Numbered from the stretch's first letter, positions 8,362 through 17,254 are shown. The stretch is DNA of 64,000 bases from Calidifontibacter indicus (GCF_003386865.1 NZ_QTUA01000001.1:3348001-3412000); one strand, 5' to 3'. Notes: generated from the sequence alone by a model not told the origin. Program-made: numbers and translations.

Positions 8362-8654
8362 CGTAGTACGTCGAGTGCAGACTCGTACCGGTGCACAACC
8401 TCCGATGCACCGGCATCGAGCCCGACTCCCACCTATCAAGCTGTGCCCGGTGGACGGCAGGCTGCCTGTCGCTCCCCCGAGCGACCGCGATGGGGCTGAC
8501 ACACGGGCGAGCCCGTGCAACCTTCCCGGGCTGTCCGCAACACCCGAGGCCCCAGCGAGCGATCACTCGCGACAGGCAGATCCATTCGCGGAAGATAGTC
8601 CTGGTACCCGAAGATCGGAAGTTTGTTGCGCTGTGGCCGCAATCACGCAACAAA
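8362..8654 (-). other. gene-free region dense in hairpins; candidate structured RNA or 5' leader
   Basis: Between 8221 and 8784 no credible gene is present. Perfect short stems follow one another: 8646-8654/8622-8630 (TTTGTTGCG with CGCAACAAA), 8555-8559/8566-8570, 8502-8507/8512-8517 (CACGGG/CCCGTG), 8468-8474/8479-8485 (GTCGCTC/GAGCGAC, CCCC loop on plus), 8388-8395/8406-8413 (CCGGTGCA/TGCACCGG), 8372-8375/8382-8385, and 8362-8365/8367-8370. On the minus strand the run ends 140 bases before the TerD-like start, so it could be its leader or a separate small RNA. I could not match it to tmRNA, RNase P, SRP RNA or a riboswitch known to me. The strand is inferred. Confidence 0.45.
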
Positions 8655-8784
8655 TCGGCGCTGGATCGGCCGGGCACGCACGCGGGCTCCCCCAGTGAAA
8701 GATGCCACGTGGCCCGAGCCCGCCGTCCGGGACCGCCGTCCGAGCCTTGCCCCGGCGCGGGTCACGTCGCGCCCCATAGCCCCG

Positions 8785-8870
8785 AGATAATCCGAAAGCC
8801 CCGAGGCAACTCCGCAGACGGAGTCACCTCGGCGTCAACGGATTACCTCGAGCGAGCGCTCAGCCGATGA
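8785..8870. repeat. 86-bp direct repeat, copy 1 (duplicated cysN 3' end and terminator)
   Basis: 83 of 86 bases match 9132-9217. It contains a two-tier hairpin (CCCCGAGG..CCTCGG outside, ACTCCG CAGA CGGAGT inside) and, at its end, the codons for a cysN-like tail (VIG-stop). It lies just downstream of the small membrane protein gene at 8881. Confidence 0.9.
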
Positions 8871-8880
8871 CGCCGACCCG

Positions 8881-9066
8881 TCACTTCTTGGCGTCGTCGC
8901 GCTCGCTCCCGAGAAACCCGCGTCCGAAGGCCCACCAGAAGCCGGCCAGCACCGCCGGGATGGCGATCGTCCAATACGGGATGCTGTCGACGTTGCCCGC
9001 GATGATCGCCCAGATGGCCACGATGGCCGTGAGCACCCACGCGATATTCAGGTAGCGCTGCTGCAT
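8881..9066 (-). CDS. small two-helix membrane protein
   Basis: 61 residues from the ATG at 9066, with GGGGGAGA 6 bases before it; a longer frame to 9174 runs through the upstream repeat and is unlikely. Two hydrophobic stretches (LNIAWVLTAIVAIWAIIAG and YWTIAIPAVLAGFWWAFG) are separated by a short NVDSIP turn; the C-terminus is charged (GSERDDAKK). No family is recognised. The gene sits between two copies of the cysN 3' end with terminator, which suggests that it arrived by an event that copied the end of cysN. Confidence 0.7.
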   Translation of the reverse strand: MQQRYLNIAWVLTAIVAIWAIIAGNVDSIPYWTIAIPAVLAGFWWAFGRGFLGSERDDAKK

Positions 9067-9131
9067 CGGAAATCTCCCCCGGAGAGTTGGCTTCGCACGC
9101 TGACTCTTCGATCGTGCCTCATCGCGCGCCC

Positions 9132-9217
9132 AGATAATCCGAAAGCCCCGAGGCAACTCCGCAGACGGAGTCACCTCGGGGCCAACGGATTGCCTCGAGC
9201 GAGCGCTCAGCCGATGA
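9132..9217. repeat. 86-bp direct repeat, copy 2 (cysN 3' end and terminator)
   Basis: The original context: it includes the last codons of cysN (stop 9207-9209) and the strong GC-rich hairpin with arms GCCCCGAGG and CCTCGGGGC plus an inner ACTCCG/CGGAGT stem. This is the natural terminator of the cysDN operon on the minus strand. The second copy is at 8785-8870. Confidence 0.9.
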
Positions 9218-10445
9218 GGCCCGCCCCCACCGTCACACCGCTGGCTTCGTCGATGAGAATGAACGACCCCGTGGTGCGGTTCTCCGCATAGGCATCGGTC
9301 ACCAGCTGCTGCGACAGGCGCAATGAAACCTCACCAATCTCGTTGAGCTGCAACGACTCCGGCGAGCCCACCGGCTCGAGAGTGTTGACGTCGAGCTGGT
9401 GGGTCAGACCGCGCACGATCGCCCGCCCCGTCCGGGTCGTGTGCTTGAAGGCGAGCTTCTGACCGACTCGCAGCGGCTGCTGGGTCATCCAGCAGACGGT
9501 GGCGCTGACGTCCTTGGCCACCTGCGGCGCCTCGTCGACGAGCGCGATCACGTCGCCGCGGGAGACGTCGATGTCGTCGGTCAGACGCAGCGTCACCGAC
9601 AGCCGGTCGGGCGCCTCGGTGAGCGACTTGTCGAAGAGATCGATCGCCTCGATGGTCGAACGCTGCCCGCTCGGCAGCACCACCACCTCGTCGCCGACGT
9701 GGAAGGTGCCACCGGTGACGCGTCCGGCATAGCCGCGGTAGTCGTGGTGGTCGTCCGACTTCGGGCGAATCACGTACTGCACGGGAAGCCTTGCGGCGTC
9801 GCGGGATTCGTGGTGCACCTGGACGGTCTCGAGGTGCTGCAGCAGCGCCGGACCCTCGTACCACGGCATGTTCGCCGAGTGCTCGACGACATTGTCGCCC
9901 TGCAGCGCCGACACCGGGATCACCCGGATGCCCGGCACGTTGAGCTTGGCGGCGAACGCGGTGAACTCCTCGTCGATCTGGTCGAAGCGGGCCTGGTCGA
10001 AGTCGACGAGGTCCATCTTGTTGACGGCCAGCACGATGTGGGGCACCCGCAGCAGCGACAGCAACACCGCGTGGCGGCGCGACTGCTCGGTGAGCCCCTG
10101 CCGCGCGTCGACCAGCACGAGGCCGAGGTCGGCCGTCGAGGCACCGGTCACCATGTTGCGGGTGTACTCCACGTGCCCCGGGGTGTCGGCGATGATGAAC
10201 TTGCGCTTGGGCGTCGCGAAGTAGCGGTAGGCCACGTCGATCGTGATGCCCTGCTCGCGCTCAGACCGCAGTCCGTCGGTGAGCAGCGCCAGGTCGGTGT
10301 AGTCGTAACCCTTTGTGCGAGAGGTGTGTTCGACCGCCTCGAGCTGGTCTTCGAAGATCGCCTTCGAGTCGAGCAGCAGCCGCCCGATGAGCGTCGACTT
10401 GCCGTCGTCCACCGAGCCGGCGGTGGCGAAACGCAGCAGATCCAT
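9207..10445 (-). CDS. cysN: sulfate adenylyltransferase subunit 1 (GTPase)
   Basis: 412 residues. The elongation-factor-like GTPase of ATP sulfurylase couples GTP hydrolysis to APS formation by CysD. The P-loop is GSVDDGKS (residues 10-17), followed by the G3 motif DTPGH and the G4 motif NKMD, then two beta-barrel domains. There is no fused APS kinase domain; that activity is encoded separately at 11499. The ATG overlaps the TGA of cysD by one base (10445), so translation is coupled. It ends in an 86-bp segment that is duplicated downstream. Confidence 0.95.
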   Translation of the reverse strand: MDLLRFATAGSVDDGKSTLIGRLLLDSKAIFEDQLEAVEHTSRTKGYDYTDLALLTDGLRSEREQGITIDVAYRYFATPKRKFIIADTPGHVEYTRNMVTGASTADLGLVLVDARQGLTEQSRRHAVLLSLLRVPHIVLAVNKMDLVDFDQARFDQIDEEFTAFAAKLNVPGIRVIPVSALQGDNVVEHSANMPWYEGPALLQHLETVQVHHESRDAARLPVQYVIRPKSDDHHDYRGYAGRVTGGTFHVGDEVVVLPSGQRSTIEAIDLFDKSLTEAPDRLSVTLRLTDDIDVSRGDVIALVDEAPQVAKDVSATVCWMTQQPLRVGQKLAFKHTTRTGRAIVRGLTHQLDVNTLEPVGSPESLQLNEIGEVSLRLSQQLVTDAYAENRTTGSFILIDEASGVTVGAGLIG

Positions 10446-11383
10446 CAGAAGTAGCCCTCTTTCTTGCGGTCTTCCATGGCAGCCTCGGAGAACCGGTCGT
10501 CGCCGCGGGTCGCGCCGCGCTCGGTCACTCGAGCCACCGCGACCTCGTCGACGATCTGCTCGTAGGTGGCGGCGTCACTCTCGACGCAGCCGGTCAGGGT
10601 GAGGTCGCCGACCGTGCGGAAGCGCACCGTGCGCTCGCTGACGGTCTCGCCCTCGCGCAGCGGGTTGAACTCCGACTCGCTCAGCAGCATGCCGTCGCGC
10701 TCGAACACCCGCCGCTGGTGGCTGAAGTAGATCGACGGAATCTCGATCTGCTCGCGGGCGATGTAGTGCCAGATGTCGAGTTCGGTCCAGTTCGACAGCG
10801 GGAAGATGCGCATGTGCTCGCCGGCGTGGATGCGCCCGTTGTAGAGCGACCACAACTCCGGACGCTGGTTCTTGGGGTCCCACTGACCGAAGTCGTCGCG
10901 GTGGGAGTAGATGCGCTCCTTGGCGCGCGCCTTCTCCTCGTCCCGCCGTCCGCCACCGAACGCGGCGGTGAAGCCGTTCTCCTCGATGGCGTTGAGCAGC
11001 GTGCCGATCTGCAGGCGGTTGCGGCTGGTCTTGCCGTCGTCGACCACCACGCCGTCGGCGATGGCCTGCTCGACGGAGGCGACGATCAGGTTGACCCCGA
11101 GGTCGTTCACCCAGTTGTCGCGGGTGGCCAGCACCTCCGGGAAGTCGTAGCCGGTGTCGATCTGCATCACCGGGAACGGGATCTTCGCGGGGTGGAAGGC
11201 CTTCTGCGCCAGCCGCAGCATGACGATCGAATCCTTGCCACCGGAGAACAGCAGCACCGGCTTCTCGAACTCGGCGGCCACCTCGCGGATGATGTGGATC
11301 GACTCGGCTTCGAGCAGGTCCAGTTCGCTCAGTCGGTCGGCGACTGCTGCGGACGCCTGTGGTGCCTCGGCATCGACGCTCAC
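10445..11383 (-). CDS. cysD: sulfate adenylyltransferase subunit 2
   Basis: 312 residues. This is the catalytic subunit of ATP sulfurylase, which makes adenosine 5'-phosphosulfate from ATP and sulfate. The PP-loop is SGGKDS (residues 47-52), followed by FPVMQIDTGYDFPE and the conserved GGRRDEEKARAKERIYS segment. The C-terminus RFSEAAMEDRKKEGYF is the usual CysD ending. It is the first gene of the minus-strand cysDN operon and diverges from cysC-tauE across a 115-base AT-richer spacer. Confidence 0.96.
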   Translation of the reverse strand: MSVDAEAPQASAAVADRLSELDLLEAESIHIIREVAAEFEKPVLLFSGGKDSIVMLRLAQKAFHPAKIPFPVMQIDTGYDFPEVLATRDNWVNDLGVNLIVASVEQAIADGVVVDDGKTSRNRLQIGTLLNAIEENGFTAAFGGGRRDEEKARAKERIYSHRDDFGQWDPKNQRPELWSLYNGRIHAGEHMRIFPLSNWTELDIWHYIAREQIEIPSIYFSHQRRVFERDGMLLSESEFNPLREGETVSERTVRFRTVGDLTLTGCVESDAATYEQIVDEVAVARVTERGATRGDDRFSEAAMEDRKKEGYF

Positions 11384-11498
11384 GTCTCACTCCTCGGTGC
11401 GGTCGGGCAATTCCAAAACTTCTCGTTATGTTATCGGTAACGCAGATGGATGCCTCGGGTGTCCGCATCGCAGACCATCGCCCGGGAAGGACCCCTTC
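11384..11498. promoter_or_regulatory. divergent promoter region of cysDN and cysC-tauE
   Basis: The spacer holds an AT-rich core, CTCGTTATGTTATCGGTAAC (11421-11440), with the inverted repeat CGTTA (11423-11427)/TAACG (11437-11441), a plausible operator for shared control. TATGTT on the plus strand and CATAAC/TAACAT on the minus strand could serve as -10 elements. GGGAAGGA at 11484-11491 is the ribosome site of cysC. Confidence 0.5.
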
Positions 11499-12620
11499 GT
11501 GCCGCAACAGATCCGCCTCGACGCCGCCGCGCTCGACGAGCTGATGCTCGTGCGCGACGGGTTCGCCTCGCTCGCCCAGGTCGACCTGCCGCCGTTTGCG
11601 GACGGTGACGAGGTGGTCGATCTCGAAGGTGCGGTTGTCGGACGGTTCGCCGGTGGTGAGTTCGACTGGGAGACAGAGGATTCGCGTCCGTTCGCGGGGC
11701 TCTACAGCGCCCCGCGACCAGCCGGCCGGAAGGTCGCCGTGTGGGTCGACCAGCCCTCGTCCGCCGCGTCTTTCGCGCCCCAGGACGCCGTGCTCCTCGT
11801 GCCCACGACACCGAGCCACCAGCTCGGCCACCGTGCCGCCGGCTGCCTGCGGTCGGCGCTCTCGGCGGCCGAGGTGCGGCCCGATCTGAGCGTCGTCGCC
11901 GTGCCGGTCACCGCCGACTCGCCCCACCGCGCCCTGGTCGAGCAGCAGCTCGGCATCACCTCGTCGACCTCGATCAGCGAACACGAATCCCACGCCCCCA
12001 CAGGCGTTTTTGTTCTGCTGAGCGGCCTGTCCGGCTCGGGCAAGTCGACCATCGCCCGCGCACTGCGCGAAGAACTCGTGCGCACGGGTTCCACCGTCAC
12101 CCTGCTGGACGGCGACCAGGTGCGCCGCGAACTGTCCGCCGGTCTCGGCTTCTCCCCCGCCGACCGTGACACCAACATCCGCCGCATCGGGTGGGTCGGC
12201 GCCGAGATCGTCGCCCACGGCGGCGTCGTGGTCGCCTGCCCGATCGCGCCGTACGACGCCACCCGGCGGGCCGTGCGCGAGATGGTCACCTCCGCCGGCG
12301 GACGCATGGTGCTGGTGCACGTCGCCACTTCCCTGGAGGAGTGCGAGCGCCGTGACCGCAAGGGGTTGTACGCCAAGGCGCGGGCCGGCGAGATCCCCGA
12401 CTTCACCGGCATCAGCGCCCCGTACGAAACACCCGCCGACGCCGAACTCGTCATCGACACCGCGCAGGTGCCGGTCGCGGACGCCGTCGCGCAGATCGTG
12501 GCGCTCATCCAGCCGTCCGGCCCGCAGTCGACGGCTTGGACGGGGTTGTCGGCCGGTGCGACGCTCGCGACGTCCGGCGCCTCGCTCGAAGTCGACTCCG
12601 AAACCGAGCCGGCGCGGTGA
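11499..12620 (+). CDS. cysC: adenylyl-sulfate kinase with extra N-terminal domain
   Basis: 373 residues from the GTG at 11499. The C-terminal ~200 residues are a complete APS kinase that makes PAPS: P-loop GLSGSGKS (176-183), LLDGDQVRRELSAGLGFS, RDTNIRRIGWVGAEI and CPIAPYDATRR, in family order. The first ~160 residues are not kinase; IRLDAAALDELMLVRDGFASL resembles the start of the PUA-like domain of single-chain ATP sulfurylases. It may be the remnant of a bifunctional PAPS-synthetase-like fusion, unneeded here because CysDN is present. The stop overlaps the GTG of the next gene. Confidence 0.88.
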   Translation: MPQQIRLDAAALDELMLVRDGFASLAQVDLPPFADGDEVVDLEGAVVGRFAGGEFDWETEDSRPFAGLYSAPRPAGRKVAVWVDQPSSAASFAPQDAVLLVPTTPSHQLGHRAAGCLRSALSAAEVRPDLSVVAVPVTADSPHRALVEQQLGITSSTSISEHESHAPTGVFVLLSGLSGSGKSTIARALREELVRTGSTVTLLDGDQVRRELSAGLGFSPADRDTNIRRIGWVGAEIVAHGGVVVACPIAPYDATRRAVREMVTSAGGRMVLVHVATSLEECERRDRKGLYAKARAGEIPDFTGISAPYETPADAELVIDTAQVPVADAVAQIVALIQPSGPQSTAWTGLSAGATLATSGASLEVDSETEPAR

Positions 12621-13540
12621 TCGCCGACCTCATCGGCGGGCAGTTCCCGTCGCTGCTGACGGTGTCGTTCCTGGTCGGCATCGTGGTCGGGCTCACCGGC
12701 ATGGGCGGCGGCGCCCTGATGACGCCGGCGCTGATCTTCCTCGGCGTGCCGCCCACCACCGCCGTCGCCAACGACCTCGTGGCCGCGGCCGCCAACAAGA
12801 GTGTCGGCGCGGCCGTGCACTGGCGCACCGGGTCGCCCGATCTGCGGTTGGTGAAGTACCTCGTGATCGGGTCGGTGCCGACGGCGCTGATGGGCGGCTG
12901 GATCGTGTCGCTGCTCGGCGACGACGGCGCGCAGCAGGACACCCTCAAGCTGATCATCGGCGCCACGCTGCTCATCGCTGCGGTGAGTTACGCGGTGCGC
13001 CTCTACCTCGACGCGTCGGGCGGGGTCGGACGTCGGCAAGGCATGGAGACCGTGATCAGGCCCGTGCCGACCATCGCGATCGGTGCCCTCGGTGGGCTGC
13101 TCGTCGGCATCACCAGCGTCGGCAGCGGGTCGCTCATCATGGTGGCGCTGGTGCTGCTCTACCCGATGCTGTCGGCTCGCAAACTCGTCGGCACCGACCT
13201 GGTGCAGGCCGTGCCGCTCGTCATAGCGGCGGCGCTCAGTCACGTTGTGACTCAGGGTGTTACGTGGTCTGTGCTCATCCCGCTCGTGCTCGGCGGCACC
13301 CCCGGCACCTACCTCGGCGCCCGGCTGTCCAAGCGTGTCGCGCCGTCCGTCGTGCGCGGCGGCATCGTGATCGTGCTGACGCTCACCGGACTCACCATGC
13401 TCAAGGTGCCGCCGACCGTCGTCGGCATCATCGGCTGCGCCGCCGTGCTGCTGTGCCCGGTGGTGTGGGCGCTGGTGCGGCAGCGGTTGGAGCGGCAGAT
13501 GCGGGCGAGCATCGAGACCGAGGAGAGCTACACGATCTGA
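12617..13540 (+). CDS. TauE/SafE family sulfite/sulfur-anion transporter
   Basis: 307 residues from the GTG at 12617 (GTGA overlap with cysC). About eight membrane segments occur in two halves, each opening with a TauE-type loop: VGIVVGLTGMGGGALMTPAL in the first and LLVGITSVGSGSLIMVALVL in the second. Coupling to cysC and divergence from cysDN indicate uptake of sulfate, or export of sulfite, as part of sulfate assimilation. The direction of transport cannot be read from sequence. Confidence 0.85.
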   Translation: MIADLIGGQFPSLLTVSFLVGIVVGLTGMGGGALMTPALIFLGVPPTTAVANDLVAAAANKSVGAAVHWRTGSPDLRLVKYLVIGSVPTALMGGWIVSLLGDDGAQQDTLKLIIGATLLIAAVSYAVRLYLDASGGVGRRQGMETVIRPVPTIAIGALGGLLVGITSVGSGSLIMVALVLLYPMLSARKLVGTDLVQAVPLVIAAALSHVVTQGVTWSVLIPLVLGGTPGTYLGARLSKRVAPSVVRGGIVIVLTLTGLTMLKVPPTVVGIIGCAAVLLCPVVWALVRQRLERQMRASIETEESYTI

Positions 13541-13643
13541 GCGCGTTGCTCGGGCGCTTATCCTCGCCATCGGATCACGCCGACGCTCGCCGTCCACCGT
13601 GGCGAGCGCAGCATCGTGACACTGCCATGGCACACTGCCGCGC

Positions 13644-13961
13644 ATGTGGAAGTGCTCGGCCACGATCTCCTGGCAGGGCGCGACCCCCACCGAACTGTCG
13701 GTGCTCAGCCCGCGCCGACTCAGCGGCACGACCGAGGTCGTCGCACGCAACAAGGTGCGCACCCGCCGTAGCCCCAACGTCGTCTCCGCGTTCGGAGCCC
13801 GCTCCGTGGTGGTGCCGGCCGACATGCCCGCGTACACCGGGGCGTCGATGGCGAAGATGACCGCGCTCAACCTCGGTGGCGTGCTGGTGATCTGGACGGC
13901 GTGTGGCTACTGGGCGGTGCGTCGCACTCGGGCCGAGGCGCGCTCGGTCACTCGAGGCTGA
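13644..13961 (+). CDS. small protein with one C-terminal membrane segment, unknown
   Basis: 105 residues beginning MWKCSATISWQGATPTELSV. A basic, Ser/Thr-rich first half (RNKVRTRRSPNVVSAFGAR) is followed by a single hydrophobic stretch (ALNLGGVLVIWTACGYWAV) and a short basic tail. No family is recognised. The stop is one base from the end of the convergent phosphatase gene. There is no strong ribosome site before the ATG, so the start is uncertain. Confidence 0.5.
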   Translation: MWKCSATISWQGATPTELSVLSPRRLSGTTEVVARNKVRTRRSPNVVSAFGARSVVVPADMPAYTGASMAKMTALNLGGVLVIWTACGYWAVRRTRAEARSVTRG

Positions 13962-13962
13962 G

Positions 13963-14540
13963 TCACTCGAGGGTGAGGGCCCGCACCACCGGCGGGGTGA
14001 CCGCGTCGATGTGGACGGCCATCTGGGCGAATACCTCCGGCGGGCGCCGGTAGGGGTCGACGATGTCGGCGTCGTCCTCCGCGATCGGGTGAATCGCGGT
14101 GCGGCGCTTACCGATGTGATCGACCAGCCGCCCGATGAAGGAGTCGTCGGCCGGCCCGAAGAAGCCGGTCTGCGCCGGCGGCACCTCGTCGATGCCGTCG
14201 ACCAGGTGAGCGAAGTCGGCGAGCGCGAACGTGTACTTGAGGGCCTTGGGCTGCAGGCTCACGACATCTGCACGGTGGGCGCGGGTCGCGGTCAGCACCA
14301 GGTCGGCCTCGGCCGCGATCTCGGGGGTCAACTGCCGTGCACGGAAGCCGCCGTCGTCGATGCCGAGCCGCTCCAACTGGGCCAGGCCTGCGGCTCCATC
14401 GGGTAGTCGACGAGGGCCCGCGTGCCCGCGCTCTCGACCGTGTACCCGCGTCCGGCGAGTTGCGTTGCAAGCACCCGCTCGATGTACGGGGACCGGCAGA
14501 TGTTGCCCGTGCAGACCACCAAAATCCGTGCATCGCTCAC
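13963..14540 (-). pseudogene. low-molecular-weight protein tyrosine phosphatase, frameshifted
   Basis: The reading frame from the ATG at 14540 carries the phosphatase loop VCTGNICRSP, with the catalytic Cys and Arg, and continues to ALVDYPMEPQA. It then shifts near 14382-14389. The second frame continues ERLGIDDGGFRARQLTPEI...LVLTATRAHR and ends with the general-acid motif DADIVDPYRRP. Restoring one C in GGCC(C)TGG would give QALAQLERLG and a ~190-residue Wzb/PtpA-type enzyme, used for tyrosine phosphate removal in polysaccharide or signalling control. This may be a true lesion or a sequencing error in a GC run. Confidence 0.8.
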
Positions 14541-14637
14541 AGCCGTAAGCCTATCCGGCGACCTCGTCGACGCCCGATCGAGCAGGGTCGGGGTCCGCGG
14601 ATCGGGACGCCGAACCCCCCTCCTTGAGCGACGCTCC

Positions 14638-14672
14638 GACCGGGGACGCGTTCCCCCACCACGTCCCCGGTC
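14638..14672. repeat. GC-rich hairpin upstream of phosphatase
   Basis: Perfect 11-base arms GACCGGGGACG (14638-14648) and CGTCCCCGGTC (14662-14672). It lies in the 286-base spacer between the divergent genes starting at 14540 and 14827, 22 bases before palindrome copy 2. Its role is unclear. Confidence 0.6.
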
Positions 14673-14693
14673 GTCCCGCTTGCGCCTGAGCGC

Positions 14694-14742
14694 TTCAGTG
14701 AAGAATCACTGCTGCTATGACAGCAGCAATCTTTCACTGGAC
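14694..14742. repeat. palindromic repeat, family P copy 2
   Basis: Arms TTCAGTGAAGAAT...and ATCTTTCACTGGA around CACTGCTGCTATGACAGCAG. It has the same orientation and core (GCTGCTATGACA) as copy 1. It is placed between two divergent genes, so it cannot be simply a terminator of either. Confidence 0.85.
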
Positions 14743-14826
14743 TCGACGAACGGGCGGTTTCTTGCGGATCTGACGAGTTCGCGCAATAAGTGGGCCGGCT
14801 CGTCCCTGGACCAATACGTTCCGACC

Positions 14827-17195
14827 ATGAAGCCTCCTGCCACCAGGAAGCGTCGGGCCCACACCGCCTGGACGCTGTTCGTTGCCTTCGTCCTCGCCTT
14901 CGCCGGCGTCACCGCTCCCGCGCAAGCCGCGGGTTCTTCGTTCGACACCGCCACTCCCATCGCCGTCAACTCGACCGGCGTCGCCGGAGCAATCACCGCC
15001 GGCGGGCAGAAGGACTACTACACCTTCGTCGCCACGTCCGCGAGCGTCTACACGGTAGACGCCTACAACGTGTCGGCCTCGTTGGGTGACCTCTGCATCC
15101 GTATCTACGATGTTGCACGAACACGCATTGGCACACAGTGCTTCACCGGGTCCTCACCCAGCTCCGCCACCATCGGAATCAACGCCGTCGCAGGGCAGCG
15201 CTACTACATCGAGTTGCTGCCCAACTACTCGAACATGACCGGAACGTACCGGGTACGCGTACTCCCCCAGTTCGACAGCGGTCTCACTCGCGACGCGAGC
15301 GGGGAGCCGAACAACACCCTTGCCACTGCCGCACCAATCACTCCAGGTATCGCAGGACTGTCCCGCGCCATCGAACCGCGCAACCCTGCATTCAACACCA
15401 ACGGGTCGGATGTCGACTGGTTCTACTTCTCGGCAGTGGCTGGGCAGACATATACCGCCGAAGTGCTCGACGTCGCACGCAGCCTGGGCGATCTGTGCAT
15501 CCGCGTGTACAACAGTTCGTCGTCCGAGGTGGCGAACGCGTGTTTCAACGGCAGCGGAAATGTGTCGGCGCGCGCAGCGTTCGCAGAAGCCTCAGCGGCA
15601 CATACTTCGTCAAGGTGCTCCCGAACTACTCGAACCTCAGCGGTGCCTACCGGGTGCGCGTCCTCCCACAGTCGGGCCTCGGACTTGTACAGGACGCAAA
15701 CGGCGAACCGAACGACACGATGTACCTGGCACAACCTCAAATCCTCGGTCAGGTGCGGACTGCGTCTATCGCACCGCGCGACCCGGCGTACAACACCCGT
15801 GACGCCGACATCGACTACTACTCGATCAGCACGATCGCAGGACGGTCGTACACCATCACATCGTCAGACCTCGCTGGAACGCTGGTTGGCAGCGGCGTCA
15901 TGCGTGTCTTCGACTCGGCGCACACCAATATCTCCACGTCCGGCTCCTGTGCCTTCACCAGCGGAACATGCAACACCATCACCTTTACCAGTTCGCTCGG
16001 CGGCACGTACTTCATTCAGTTCCGCCCGAACTATTCCGATCAGTCCGGCACCTACAAGCTCTGCGCCCGCGTCACCGGCCAGACGTGCTCGAACCCGCCA
16101 CCGGCCACCGTCAGCGGCTACAACCCGCTCGACCCGGTGCGGCTGCTCGATACCCGCTCGGGCCTCGGGGCGGCGAAAGCGCCTGTGTACGGGGCGAGTT
16201 CGGTGTCGGTTCAGGTCGCCGGACGAGGCGGCGTGCCGTCGAGCGGAGTCGCGGCGGTCGTGCTCAACGTGACCGCCGTCGGCCCGAGCTCGAGCGGGTT
16301 CGTCACCGCATGGCCCTCGGGCAGGTCTCGCCCGACGGCGTCCAACCTCAACTACCTCGCCGGACGCGTGATCGCCAACCAGGCGATCGTCCGGCCCGGC
16401 AGCGACGGCAAGGTGACGCTCTACACGAGCGCCACGACCCACCTCCTGGTCGACGTGCTCGGCTACTACCCGACGGCCGGCGGCAAGTACGTGCCGGCAA
16501 GCCCGACCCGCATCGTCGACACCCGCACCGGAACAGGCGCCGCCAAAGCGACGGTCGCCGGCGGAGCGACCTTGCGGTTCAAGGTGGCCGGCATGGCCGG
16601 GGTTCCCTCGACCGCCAAGGCCGTCGCGCTCAACGTCACCACCATCGGCCCCGCGGCCGCCGGGTACGCCACCGTCTGGCCGTCCGGAGTCTCGAAGCCG
16701 AACGCGTCGAACGTCAACTTCGAACGCGGCCAGAACATCGCCGGGTTCGTCGTCGTGAAGATCGGGGCCGACGGTTACGTCAACTTCTCCCCGTCCGCCG
16801 GTGCGAACGTCGCCGTCGACGTCGCGGGCTACTTCCCGAGCACCTCCGACCTCACCGGCATCACGCCGTCGAGGTTGCTCGACACCCGAACGGGCACCGG
16901 CTCGGTCGGCGGCGGCCAGACCATCGCCGTCCGCGTGGTGGGGGTCGGCGGGGTGCCGGCGACCAACGTGAAGGCGGTGTCGCTCAACATCACCGCCGTC
17001 GCACCCGCTGCGAACGGCTTCGTGACGGTCTGGCCGCAGGGCACCCGCCCGACCGCGTCGACAGTCAACTACACCGCCGGCCGCACGATCGCGAACAGCA
17101 TCGTCGCGAAGGTCGGCACCGACGGGTACGTGCGCATCTACACCAGCGCGCGCACCCAGATCATCGTCGACGTCTCGGCGTACATCACGCGCTGA
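14827..17195 (+). pseudogene. secreted PPC-domain and three-module protein, frameshifted
   Basis: From the ATG at 14827: a basic N-terminus and Sec signal (LFVAFVLAFAGVTAPAQA), then three PPC-like beta domains, each with DYYTF/DWFYF/DYYSI and a closing Y-x-V/L-R-V-L-P. The frame breaks at ~15586-15589 inside the second PPC domain; one extra A would join AFAE to SLSGTYFVKVLPNYS. After the shift the third PPC domain is followed by three DTR modules (LLDTRSGLG, IVDTRTGTG, LLDTRTGTG), each ending in VDVxGY or similar. Corrected length is ~789 residues. PPC domains usually accompany secreted peptidases, but none is present. It is flanked by palindrome copies 2 and 3. Confidence 0.8.
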
Positions 17196-17209
17196 GCGAG
17201 GCGACCGGC

Positions 17210-17254
17210 GAAGCCCTCGGGCAGCTCCCAGGAGCGGAGTTGCCCGAGGGCTTC
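17210..17254 (+). terminator. terminator-like hairpin after the secreted-protein gene
   Basis: Arms GAAGCCCTCGGGCA and TGCCCGAGGGCTTC with an inner GCTCC/GGAGC stem, 15 bases after the stop at 17195. There is no T-run, as is common in high-GC actinobacteria. Palindrome copy 3 begins 6 bases later. Confidence 0.75.

Noticed and set aside
8341-8680. Coding frame on the minus strand through the hairpin region
   Set aside because: The translation has no domain or composition signal, no ribosome site and overlaps the stems; RNA structure explains the sequence better.
8341-8680. tmRNA, RNase P RNA, SRP RNA or cobalamin riboswitch in the hairpin region
   Set aside because: None of the conserved core sequences of these RNAs that I know could be found.
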